NCBI RefSeq assembly: GCF_019375475.1
Contig: NZ_JAHXGQ010000001.1
Span: 1,201,422 to 1,265,421 of the forward strand
DNA length: 64,000 bases
Direction of reading: 5' to 3'
DNA from: Saccharothrix obliqua
Lineage (GTDB): Bacteria; Actinomycetota; Actinomycetes; Mycobacteriales; Pseudonocardiaceae
In this document: positions 57,170-64,000 of the stretch, piece by piece
Layout of the letters: every line of letters begins with the position of its first letter
How positions within the stretch are numbered: position 1 is the stretch's first letter
The notes under the pieces: generated by a model
Seen by the model: only the letters and a program-made list of their open reading frames with translations
Database searches by the model: none
What the model was told of the DNA's origin: nothing
Translations under genes and position numbers: made by a program

Positions 57170-57975
57170 ACGGGCGGAGGGTCCTGGCCGGTGTCGCGGG
57201 GTTGGTGTTCGCCTTCCTCTACGCCCCGATCCTGTGGTTGGCGCTGGTCTCCTTCAACGAGTCGCGGTCGCTGAGCCGGATCACCGGCTTCTCGGCCCGG
57301 TGGTACGCGGAGCTGTTCGAGGACGACCGGGTGCTGGAGTCGCTGGGGCTGACGCTGCGGCTGGCGGGCGCGAGCGCCCTCATCTCGACGGTCATCGGCA
57401 CGTTGGCGGCGTTCGGGCTGCGGCGCGCGTTCCCGGGACGCGGGCTGTGGACGGTGCTGCTCAGCCTGCCGCTGGTGGTGCCCGAGGTGGTGCTGGGTGT
57501 CGCGCTGCTCGGGTTCTGCGTGAAGCTCGCCGGCATCCCGCTCGGTTTCGGGGCCTTGCTCGCGGCGCACGTCGCGTTCTCGCTGAGCTTCGTGGTGGTG
57601 GTCGTGCGGGCGCGGGTCGCGGGTATGGACGCCCGGCTGGAGGAGGCCGCCGCCGACCTGGGCGCGGGACCGCTGGTCGCGTTCCGCACCGTGACGCTGC
57701 CGCTGGTGGCACCCGCCGTGGCGGCGGGTGCGGCGTTCGCGTTCCTGCTGTCGTTCGACGACGTGGTGACGTCCAGCTACCTGACGGGCGTCGGGTCGAC
57801 GACGTTGCCGGTGTTCGTCTACGCGCAAGCGAGCAAGCGCGGGGTGTCACCGGAGATCGTGGCGTTGTCCACGCTCATGGTGGCGGTCAGCGCGACCCTG
57901 CTCATCGCGGGTGTCGTCATCGCGAGCAGGCGCGCACGCGCGTCAACTTTCGTCGGCGCGATCCGCGACCAATGA
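57166..57975 (+). CDS. potC: Polyamine-type ABC permease (PotC-like)
   Basis: A 269-residue permease with 6 helices: AFLYAPILWLALVSFNESRS at the start and the EAA loop EEAAADLGAGPLVAFRTVTLP. LLSFDDVVTSSYLTG is typical of PotC. GTG 57166 overlaps potB. Confidence 0.91.
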   Translation: MNGRRVLAGVAGLVFAFLYAPILWLALVSFNESRSLSRITGFSARWYAELFEDDRVLESLGLTLRLAGASALISTVIGTLAAFGLRRAFPGRGLWTVLLSLPLVVPEVVLGVALLGFCVKLAGIPLGFGALLAAHVAFSLSFVVVVVRARVAGMDARLEEAAADLGAGPLVAFRTVTLPLVAPAVAAGAAFAFLLSFDDVVTSSYLTGVGSTTLPVFVYAQASKRGVSPEIVALSTLMVAVSATLLIAGVVIASRRARASTFVGAIRDQ

Positions 57976-58006
57976 AAGCCGCAGGTCGCCGGGAGGTTCT
58001 TTAACG

Positions 58007-59656
58007 TTGTCCCTTGTGACGTCTGTTGCGCAGCGCCTGCGCCCGGAGGGCCTGGACATCCGGACGGCACCCGCCGCGTTCTTCCGCACCCACGTGGCAC
58101 GCCTGCGCGAGCTGACCTGGAAGCGCGTGGTGCGCGAGCTGCTGGCGCTCGTCGTGATCGTGGTGTGCGACGTGTACCCGGGCTGGCTCGTGGGCGAGGA
58201 CCGGTCCGTGCAGTGGTGGGTCGTGGGCCTCGGCGTGGCGTACGTCGCGATCTACCTGCTGCGCCTGCCCTTCCCGGCGATAGCGCTGCTGATCGGGATA
58301 TGGATGGTCTTCACCATCGACCGCGGTGGCGTCGTGACGACCATCATGCTGGCCTACGCCGCCGGCTGCCGGATCGCGTCGTGGCAGCGCGCCCTCGCCA
58401 CCGCGGCCCTCGGCATGGGGCTGGGAGTGGTCACCTGGGACGCGTCCGCGCCGGGGATGTCGGGGCCGTTCGGGGCGTGGGTGATGTTCACCGCGTTCGG
58501 GATGCTGGTGGCGTTGCCGTTCCTCGTCGGTCGGTACACGGCGCAGCGGAACGCGTTGATAGCGGCGTTGCAGGACCGCGAGCGCACCCTCGTCCGGGAA
58601 CGCCAGATGGTGTCGCGGCAGGTGCGGCTGCGGGAGCGCAACCGGATCGCGCAGGACATGCACGACAGCCTCGGCCACCGGCTGAGCCTGATCTCCGTGC
58701 ACGCGGGCGCGCTGGCGCTGGACACCGGTCTCGGCGAGCGGCAGCGGGAGGCCGTGCAGGTGTTGCGCAGCGCCGCGCTGACGGCGATGGAGGAGTTGCG
58801 CGGGGTGATCGGCGTGCTGCGGCGCGACGAGCCCGAGGAGGACCAGGCGCGGCGGACCGTCGACGCGATCGACGAACTCGTGGAGGGAGCGCGGCGGGCG
58901 GGTGTGCGGGTCAGCCTCGTGCGTGGCGGTCAGCCACGCGCGTTGCCCGCGAAGGTCAGCCACGCCGCCTACCGGATCGCGCAGGAGGGGCTGACCAACG
59001 CCAGCAAGCACGCGCCCGGCGCGAGCGTGCAGGTCACCGTCAAGTACGAGCCGGACGCGCTGGTGGTCGAGGTGCGCAACAACCCGCCGCGGCAGCACAA
59101 GCCGTCCGACGGGGCCGGGTTCGGGTTGATCGGGCTCGGCGAGCGCGTGCGGCTGGCGGGCGGGATGCTGCACGTCGGCGAGCTGCCCACGGGCGGGTTC
59201 CGGATCGCGGCCGTGCTGCCGTACGAGGAGAGCCCGGCGGCCGGTGACGAGCCGGAGCCGGTCGAGGACGAGCCCGGCGAGCGGGAAAAGCCGCGTGGTG
59301 TGCGCAAGTGGGCCGGTGTCGGGTCGATGGTGCTCGCCGCCTTGGTGGTGGTGGCGGTGATGGTCGGCTACACGTGGTTCGGCGTGCAGACGGTGACGAA
59401 GGTCGTGACGCCCGAGATGTACGCGTCGGTGCAGGTCGGGGATGACGAGGGCGCTGTGCGGGCGAAGCTCCCCACGGGTGCCGAGCCGCCGATAACCAAA
59501 CTGCGTGACGACGCGCCGCCGGAGCCCGCGGGGTCGCGGTGCGAGTACGTGGTGGCCGACGAGCAGAAGTTCTCCAGTTCGTCGGTCAAGGTGGTGAGGT
59601 TCTGCTTCAAGGACGGGAAGCTCGTGGAGAAGGGCACCCATCTGGAAGGGCAGTGA
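58007..59656 (+). CDS. NarL-type sensor histidine kinase with C-terminal outer domain
   Basis: A 549-residue kinase. Four to five N-terminal membrane helices (about 45-180), then HisKA_3 with His219 in RIAQDMHDSLGHRLSLI, then HATPase with YRIAQEGLTNASKHAPG and GFGLIGLGERVRLAGG. Unusually a further membrane helix follows (VGSMVLAALVVVAVMVGYTW, about 437-456) and an outer domain of about 90 residues with two Cys, ending the protein. TTG 58007 is chosen because GGGAGG lies 10 nt upstream; GTG 58016 is possible. Operon with the next gene. Confidence 0.88.
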   Translation: MSLVTSVAQRLRPEGLDIRTAPAAFFRTHVARLRELTWKRVVRELLALVVIVVCDVYPGWLVGEDRSVQWWVVGLGVAYVAIYLLRLPFPAIALLIGIWMVFTIDRGGVVTTIMLAYAAGCRIASWQRALATAALGMGLGVVTWDASAPGMSGPFGAWVMFTAFGMLVALPFLVGRYTAQRNALIAALQDRERTLVRERQMVSRQVRLRERNRIAQDMHDSLGHRLSLISVHAGALALDTGLGERQREAVQVLRSAALTAMEELRGVIGVLRRDEPEEDQARRTVDAIDELVEGARRAGVRVSLVRGGQPRALPAKVSHAAYRIAQEGLTNASKHAPGASVQVTVKYEPDALVVEVRNNPPRQHKPSDGAGFGLIGLGERVRLAGGMLHVGELPTGGFRIAAVLPYEESPAAGDEPEPVEDEPGEREKPRGVRKWAGVGSMVLAALVVVAVMVGYTWFGVQTVTKVVTPEMYASVQVGDDEGAVRAKLPTGAEPPITKLRDDAPPEPAGSRCEYVVADEQKFSSSSVKVVRFCFKDGKLVEKGTHLEGQ

Positions 59657-59713
59657 GCGAAGTGTTCTAGGGGGTGTGTTGGGGGGTGGGGCTGGTTGTC
59701 GACAGGAGAGAGC

Positions 59714-60364
59714 GTGATTCGGGTACTTATCGCCGACGACGAGCCGTTGATGCGGGCGGGCATCAAAGCCATCCTCGGCACCGCCGACGACATCGAGCTG
59801 GTGGCCGAGGCGGGGGACGGGCGGGAAGCCGTCCAGTTCGCGTTGGAACGGCGGGTCGACGTCGCGGTGCTCGACATCCGGATGCCGCGGCTGGACGGGT
59901 TGGGCGCGGCGCGGGAGTTGCGGGCCGTCGCGCCGGGGGTGCGGGTCGTCATGCTGACCACGTTCGGCGAGGACGACAACATCGTGCGGGCGTTGGCGGA
60001 CGGCGCGGCCGGGTTCCTGCTGAAGGACTCCGCGCCGGAGGAGTTGTTGCGCGCGGTGCGCGCGGTGCACGCCGGGGAGGCGTACCTGTCACCCATGGTG
60101 ACCAGTCGGGTGGTCGGCATGGTGGCGCAGGTCGGTCAGCCTCGGCGGCAGGAAGCCATGAGGCAGGTCGAAGGGCTCACGGAGCGTGAGGTGGAGGTGT
60201 TGGCGTTGTTGGGGTTGGGGATGTCCAACGCCGATGTGGGTCAGCGGCTCCACATGAGTGAGGCCACGGTGAAGACGTACGTGAGCCGGTTGTTGGCGAA
60301 GTTGGGGTTGACCAACCGGGTTCAGGCCGCGTTGCTCGCCCGGGATGCCGGGTTGAGCGGGTGA
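59714..60364 (+). CDS. NarL/LuxR family response regulator
   Basis: A 216-residue response regulator. Receiver: acidic pair Asp8-Asp9, phosphoacceptor Asp54 in VAVLDIRMPRLDG, Lys in GFLLKDS. C-terminal LuxR helix-turn-helix: LTEREVEVLALLGLGMSNAD and LHMSEATVKTYVSRLLAKL. GTG 59714 has AGGAGAG upstream. Partner of the preceding kinase. Confidence 0.95.
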   Translation: MIRVLIADDEPLMRAGIKAILGTADDIELVAEAGDGREAVQFALERRVDVAVLDIRMPRLDGLGAARELRAVAPGVRVVMLTTFGEDDNIVRALADGAAGFLLKDSAPEELLRAVRAVHAGEAYLSPMVTSRVVGMVAQVGQPRRQEAMRQVEGLTEREVEVLALLGLGMSNADVGQRLHMSEATVKTYVSRLLAKLGLTNRVQAALLARDAGLSG

Positions 60365-60609
60365 GCGCCTGGTCTCTGGTCCGGGAGGGGGAGGTCGTCG
60401 CGGAGATCCTGGTGGATGGCGGGGATTTCCCGTGGATGACCGGGGTGTTCGTGGAGAGGGTGGAAGGAGTGGCCGAGGTGTTTTCCGGTGGCTCCTCTGG
60501 GAGCGGGTTCCGGCTGGTTGACGACGAAGGTGCTGTTGGCGGGTTTTATCTGGAGGTCTCCGGCGGGCGGGCGCGGTTTCGGTGGTGGGATGAAGATGAC
60601 GTGGGATGA
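60361..60609 (+). CDS. Small hypothetical acidic protein
   Basis: An 82-residue protein (SLVREGEVVAEILVDGGDFPW; FYLEVSGGRARFRWWDEDD) that resembles short actinomycete hypotheticals of beta-rich type. GTG 60361 overlaps the regulator's stop (GTGA). Function unknown. Confidence 0.6.
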   Translation: MSAWSLVREGEVVAEILVDGGDFPWMTGVFVERVEGVAEVFSGGSSGSGFRLVDDEGAVGGFYLEVSGGRARFRWWDEDDVG

Positions 60610-60637
60610 AGATGACGATTGAGTTTGTGGTGGGGGA

Positions 60638-60850
60638 TTAAAAGCGTCCTCGCCGGACGGGCAGACCGCCAAGGAGAACATTCAAGAGCGCCGTCGTGTT
60701 CTCCCCGTATGGCCTGGTCAGAGACAACCACCCTTTGCCAGGGAGGGCAAGCGAAAAGCGTGCTTGCCCTCCCTGGCAAAGCGCGGTTCGCTGGCGCGCA
60801 GGCCATACGGGGAGAACACGACGGGGGGACTCGTGTGCGGGGTATTCCCC
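60638..60850. repeat. Structured repeat, copy B (perfect nested stems)
   Basis: Same architecture as copy A: TTAA start (60638-60641); hairpin CGTCC-TCGCC-GGACG (60645-60659); segment GGAGAAC (60673-60679); outer stem of 26 perfect bp (60691-60716 with 60799-60824); joining strand GTCAGAGACAACCACC; inner stem of 20 perfect bp (60733-60752 with 60762-60781) with loop GAAAAGCGT; joining strand CGCGGTTCGCTGGCGCG identical to copy A; GTGTGC, then hairpin GGGG-TATT-CCCC. Most stem bases differ from copy A yet pair exactly. It lies between convergent genes. Confidence 0.85.
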
Positions 60851-60882
60851 ACGCGTGGTGCCTGTTGATGTTTTGCGTGGGG

Positions 60883-60916
60883 AGCGCCCCCTCGACGGCG
60901 TTGTCGAGGGGGCGCT
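60883..60916. terminator. Bidirectional terminator hairpin
   Basis: AGCGCCCCCTCGAC (60883-60896) pairs perfectly with GTCGAGGGGGCGCT (60903-60916), a 14-bp stem with a 6-nt loop, between copy B and the convergent GlsB/YeaQ gene. Confidence 0.7.
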
Positions 60917-60946
60917 GGGGGTCGCGCTGCGCGAGGGGGGGACGCG

Positions 60947-61213
60947 CTAGGCGCGAGCACGGTTGCCGGTCACCAGGCGGTAGATGCCCAGTACGACCAG
61001 CGAGCCCAGGATGGCCAGGAGCCAAGTGCTGAGGCTGAAGAACGTGTTGATGTCCGTGTTGAACAGCGCTTGTCCGATGAACCCACCGACGATGGCGCCG
61101 ACGATGCCGAGCAGCATGGTGATGATGATGCCGCCGGGGTCGCGACCAGGCATGATGGCCTTGGCGATGGCGCCTGCGATGAGGCCGAGGACGATCCAAC
61201 CCAAGATGCCCAC
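60947..61213 (-). CDS. GlsB/YeaQ/YmgE family small membrane protein
   Basis: An 88-residue protein of the transglycosylase-associated family: ILGWIVLGLIAGAIAKAIMPG and GIVGAIVGGFIGQALF, then a third helix WLLAILGSLVVLGIYRLV. GTG 61213 has AAGGAG about 10 nt upstream and gives the family N-terminus. Thought to be stress-related; precise role unknown. Confidence 0.88.
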   Translation of the reverse strand: MGILGWIVLGLIAGAIAKAIMPGRDPGGIIITMLLGIVGAIVGGFIGQALFNTDINTFFSLSTWLLAILGSLVVLGIYRLVTGNRARA

Positions 61214-61367
61214 GGGGGTCTCCTTCCTGAGGGCCGCCACGAGCGGAATCCGTGGGGCGCTTGATCAGGGGTTGCCCACGTTCGAGTGAGCCCACGCCTG
61301 CGTTATCGTTCTGTGACCTGAGTACCGCTGTGCGGGCTATCAGCTTGGTTCCGGAACAATGGTGGCG

Positions 61368-62588
61368 ATGAGCACTCCACGAACGGTCCTGGTCCTCGGG
61401 TCGACCGGTTCCATCGGCACCCAGGCTCTCGACGTCATCGCTGCCAATCGGGACCGCTTCTCGGTGGTCGGGCTCGCCGCGGGCGGCTCCGATCCCGGGT
61501 TGTTGGCGGCGCAGGCCGTCGAGTTCGGGGTTCCCGTCATCGCCGTGGCGAAGGCCACCGCGGTCGAGGACGTCACGTTGGCCCTGTACGCCGAGGCGCA
61601 GAAGCGCGGTTACTCGCGGGGCGAGTTCCGGCTGCCCCGCATCCTCGCGGGGCCCTCGGCGATGGTCGACCTGGTCGAAGCGGCGCCCGCTGATGTGGCG
61701 CTCAACGGCATCACCGGGTCCATCGGCCTGGAACCGACGCTGCGGGTGCTGGAGCGCGGCGGCACGCTGGCGCTGGCCAACAAGGAGTCCCTGATCGCCG
61801 GTGGCCCGCTGGTGCTCAAGGCGGCCCGGCCGGGGCAGCTCGTGCCCGTCGACTCCGAGCACTCCGCGCTCGCGCAGTGCCTGCGCGGCGGGAGCCCGGA
61901 CGAGGTGGCGCGGCTGGTGCTGACCGCCTCCGGCGGGCCGTTCCGGGGGCGCACGCGGGAGTCGTTGGCCGGTGTCACGGCCGCGGACGCGTTGGCGCAC
62001 CCGACGTGGTCCATGGGGCCCGTGGTCACCGTGAATTCGGCCACGCTGGTCAACAAGGGCCTTGAGCTGATCGAGGCCCACCTGCTGTTCGGCGTGCCCT
62101 ACCCGCGGATCGACGTGGTGGTTCACCCGCAGTCCATCGTTCACTCGATGGTGGTGTTCACCGACGGGTCGACGCTCGCCCAGGCCAGCCCGCCGGACAT
62201 GCGGTTGCCGATCGCGCTGGGCCTGGGGTGGCCCGACCGCGTCCCGGGCGCCGCTGCCGCGTGTACCTTCGACTCACCGACCTCTTGGACGTTCGAACCG
62301 CTGGACGACTCCGTCTTCCCCGCGGTCCGGCTGGCGCGGGAGGCGGGCTCCGGCGGGGGCTGCCTGCCCGCCGTCTACAACGCTGCAAACGAGGAGGCCG
62401 TCGCGGTGTTCCTGGCCGGCGGCACGTCGTTCACGTCCATCGTGGACACGGTGGAACGGGTGCTCGCGGAAGCGGAGGGCTGGCGGCGGGAACCGGCCGA
62501 CGTCGCCGACGTGCTCGCCGCCGAGGAGTGGGCCCGCGCACGCGCGCGGGAGCTGGTGGCCGCTTCGGTAAGGTCTGGAAGGGACTGA
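61368..62588 (+). CDS. dxr: 1-deoxy-D-xylulose-5-phosphate reductoisomerase
   Basis: A 406-residue DXR, second step of the MEP isoprenoid pathway. NADPH motif [49 protein letters not shown] and [20 protein letters not shown] 61368 gives the family start; ATG 61359 adds three residues. Followed 4 bp later by rseP, with ispG beyond: the standard actinobacterial dxr-rseP-ispG cluster. Confidence 0.95.
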   Translation: MSTPRTVLVLGSTGSIGTQALDVIAANRDRFSVVGLAAGGSDPGLLAAQAVEFGVPVIAVAKATAVEDVTLALYAEAQKRGYSRGEFRLPRILAGPSAMVDLVEAAPADVALNGITGSIGLEPTLRVLERGGTLALANKESLIAGGPLVLKAARPGQLVPVDSEHSALAQCLRGGSPDEVARLVLTASGGPFRGRTRESLAGVTAADALAHPTWSMGPVVTVNSATLVNKGLELIEAHLLFGVPYPRIDVVVHPQSIVHSMVVFTDGSTLAQASPPDMRLPIALGLGWPDRVPGAAAACTFDSPTSWTFEPLDDSVFPAVRLAREAGSGGGCLPAVYNAANEEAVAVFLAGGTSFTSIVDTVERVLAEAEGWRREPADVADVLAAEEWARARARELVAASVRSGRD

Positions 62589-62592
62589 AACC

Positions 62593-63786
62593 GTGGTCTT
62601 CTTTTTGGGCATTCTGCTCTTCGCGCTGCTGATCGGCATCTCGATCGCGCTGCACGAGCTGGGCCACCTCGCGACCGCGAAGATGTTCGGGATGAAGGTG
62701 ACCCGGTACTTCATCGGGTTCGGCCCGAAGATCTGGTCGTTCCGGCGCGGCGAGACCGAGTACGGGCTGAAGGCGATCCCGGCCGGCGGGTTCTGCGAGA
62801 TCACCGGCATGACCGCGCTGGAGGAGGTGCGGCCCGAGGACCAGAAGCGCGCCTTCTACCGGCAGAAGACCTGGAAGCGGGTCGTGGTGCTGTCCGCGGG
62901 CTCCATCACCCACTTCATCCTCGGCTTCATCATCCTGTACGTGATGGCCGCCACGATGGGTATGCCCAACCTGCGCAACACGGCGGTCATCGAGTCGGTG
63001 GCGCCCTGCGTGCAGAGCGTGAGCAAGGCCGACTGCGCGCCCGGCGACTCGTCGCCCGCGCAGCGCGCCGGGTTCCGGCCCGGTGACGAGATCGTCGCGG
63101 TCGGCGGCACGCAGGCGAAGGACTGGGCCGACGTGCTCACCATGACCCGCGACAAGTTCGGGCCGACCGAGTTCACCGTGAAGCGCGACGGCGAGACGCT
63201 GGCGCTGACCGCCGACGTCGAGCGCGTCGACCGTCAGTACAAGCGCAAAGACGGCACCGTGTACACCAGGGAGATCGGCGCGATCGGCGTCGTCCAGCAG
63301 CGCGAGTTCCAGTACAACGCGCTCACGGCCGTCGGCGGTGCCGCCCGGTACACGGGTGACATGTTCGTGAACACCTGGCACGGGCTGCTGAAGTTCCCGG
63401 AGAAGATCCCGGCCGTGGTCAAGGCCATCGGCGGCGCGGAGCGGGACCTGGAGTCGCCGGTCAGCGTGGTCGGGGCCTCGCGGCTCGGCGGTGAGGCGGT
63501 CGAGCGGGGCCTGTGGCCGTTCTTCTGGCTGATGCTCGCCGGCCTGAACTTCTTCGTCGGCGTGTTCAACCTCCTGCCCCTGCTGCCGCTTGACGGTGGT
63601 CACATCGCCGTCAACCTGTACGAGCGGGTGCGAAACTGGATCCGGAAGCTGCGCGGGATGCCCGCCGGCGCGCCGGTGAACTACCTGCGGCTGCTGCCGC
63701 TCACCTACTTCGTGATCTTCGTCGGTGGCGCCGTGACGCTGCTGACCGTGACCGCGGACATCGTCAACCCGATCCGGCTCCAGTGA
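62593..63786 (+). CDS. rseP: Site-2 protease RseP/Rip1 (M50)
   Basis: A 397-residue intramembrane zinc metalloprotease: [13 protein letters not shown] in the first helix (HExxH), a PDZ domain around 140-210 ([14 protein letters not shown]), and [15 protein letters not shown] (the distal Asp). In mycobacteria the orthologue Rip1 cleaves anti-sigma factors. GTG 62593. Confidence 0.94.
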   Translation: MVFFLGILLFALLIGISIALHELGHLATAKMFGMKVTRYFIGFGPKIWSFRRGETEYGLKAIPAGGFCEITGMTALEEVRPEDQKRAFYRQKTWKRVVVLSAGSITHFILGFIILYVMAATMGMPNLRNTAVIESVAPCVQSVSKADCAPGDSSPAQRAGFRPGDEIVAVGGTQAKDWADVLTMTRDKFGPTEFTVKRDGETLALTADVERVDRQYKRKDGTVYTREIGAIGVVQQREFQYNALTAVGGAARYTGDMFVNTWHGLLKFPEKIPAVVKAIGGAERDLESPVSVVGASRLGGEAVERGLWPFFWLMLAGLNFFVGVFNLLPLLPLDGGHIAVNLYERVRNWIRKLRGMPAGAPVNYLRLLPLTYFVIFVGGAVTLLTVTADIVNPIRLQ

Positions 63787-63799
63787 GAGGTGTTTGTTC

Positions 63800-64000
63800 A
63801 TGAGTGACGGCGTGATGCTCGGGATTCCGGCATTGCCGCCTCCCGTGTTGTCCGAGCGTCGGAAGACTCGGCAGCTGATGGTCGGGTCGGTGGGTGTGGG
63901 CAGCGAGTTCCCCGTGTCGGTGCAGTCGATGACGACGACGGTGACGGCGGATGTGAACGCGACGTTGCAGCAGATCGCGGAGTTGACGGCGGCGGGGTGT
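63800..64000 (+). CDS. ispG: 4-hydroxy-3-methylbut-2-enyl diphosphate synthase, 5' end
   Basis: The first 67 codons of IspG/GcpE, cut by the window edge. [22 protein letters not shown] and [21 protein letters not shown] are the family N-terminus. ATG 63800. It makes HMBPP in the MEP pathway started upstream by Dxr. Confidence 0.93.
   Translation, partial: MSDGVMLGIPALPPPVLSERRKTRQLMVGSVGVGSEFPVSVQSMTTTVTADVNATLQQIAELTAAGC

Noticed and set aside
60682..61032. Open frames running through copy B
   Set aside because: They translate the palindrome and have no conserved protein character in copy A's equivalent frame.

Overview
The window is high-GC actinobacterial chromosome with many GTG starts and GTGA/ATGA gene overlaps. 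Gene content and order (ftsY, amtB-glnB-glnD, ffh, rpsP-khpA-rimM-trmD-rplS-lepB, rnhB-DUF2469-yraN-comM-dprA-xerC-whiG, rpsB-tsf-pyrH-frr-cdsA-rlmN, dxr-rseP-ispG) match the conserved core region of filamentous actinomycetes. The protein style suggests the order Pseudonocardiales (Saccharothrix/Actinosynnema/Lentzea-like); that placement is inference from memory, not from a search. I found no tRNA, rRNA or CRISPR array.

Layout. 0.2-5.3 kb: GNAT acetyltransferase, sodium/solute symporter, anmK and ftsY. 5.3-13.9 kb: a short hypothetical, an IclR regulator divergent from malate synthase (aceB) with a palindrome inside the aceB promoter, a TPR-CHAT protein with a CBS/zinc-type partner, uricase, and a secreted tripeptidyl-aminopeptidase-like hydrolase. 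14-18 kb: the nitrogen operon amtB-glnB-glnD behind a GlnR-box-like leader. 18-30 kb: P-loop protein, ffh, amidohydrolase, two CPBP proteases, pxpA, then the ribosomal/tRNA-modification genes, two signal peptidases, rnhB, DUF2469, yraN.

30-39 kb: comM (yifB, Mg-chelatase-like helicase) is cut by a 6.85-kb element (about 30707-37555). The element carries a coupled minus-strand operon of integrase, small XRE protein and an 842-residue zinc-ribbon/recombinase-like protein, a layout reminiscent of Tn554 TnpA/TnpC/TnpB. Its cargo is a PadR-controlled pair of membrane proteins and a Schlafen/AlbA_2-type protein. Removing the element joins the comM halves in frame into a 504-residue protein. Three short coupled genes then lead to dprA, xerC and whiG.

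42.7-53.7 kb: M23 peptidase, rpsB-tsf-pyrH-frr-cdsA, VOC protein, methyltransferase, aldo/keto reductase, His-rich PadR regulator, rlmN, carbonic anhydrase, DUF2631. 53.8-60.6 kb: a polyamine-type ABC importer (potA-D) and a two-component system whose kinase has an extra C-terminal outer domain. 60.9-64 kb: GlsB/YeaQ-type protein, dxr, rseP and the start of ispG.

The strongest unexplained signal is a pair of long structured repeats (47831-48045 and 60638-60850), each between convergent genes. Both have a perfect 26-bp stem enclosing a perfect 20-bp stem, with the same spacings and loops but largely different stem sequences. All differences are compensated by Watson-Crick changes, and an upstream 7-nt segment co-varies with the outer stem. 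I do not recognise this family.
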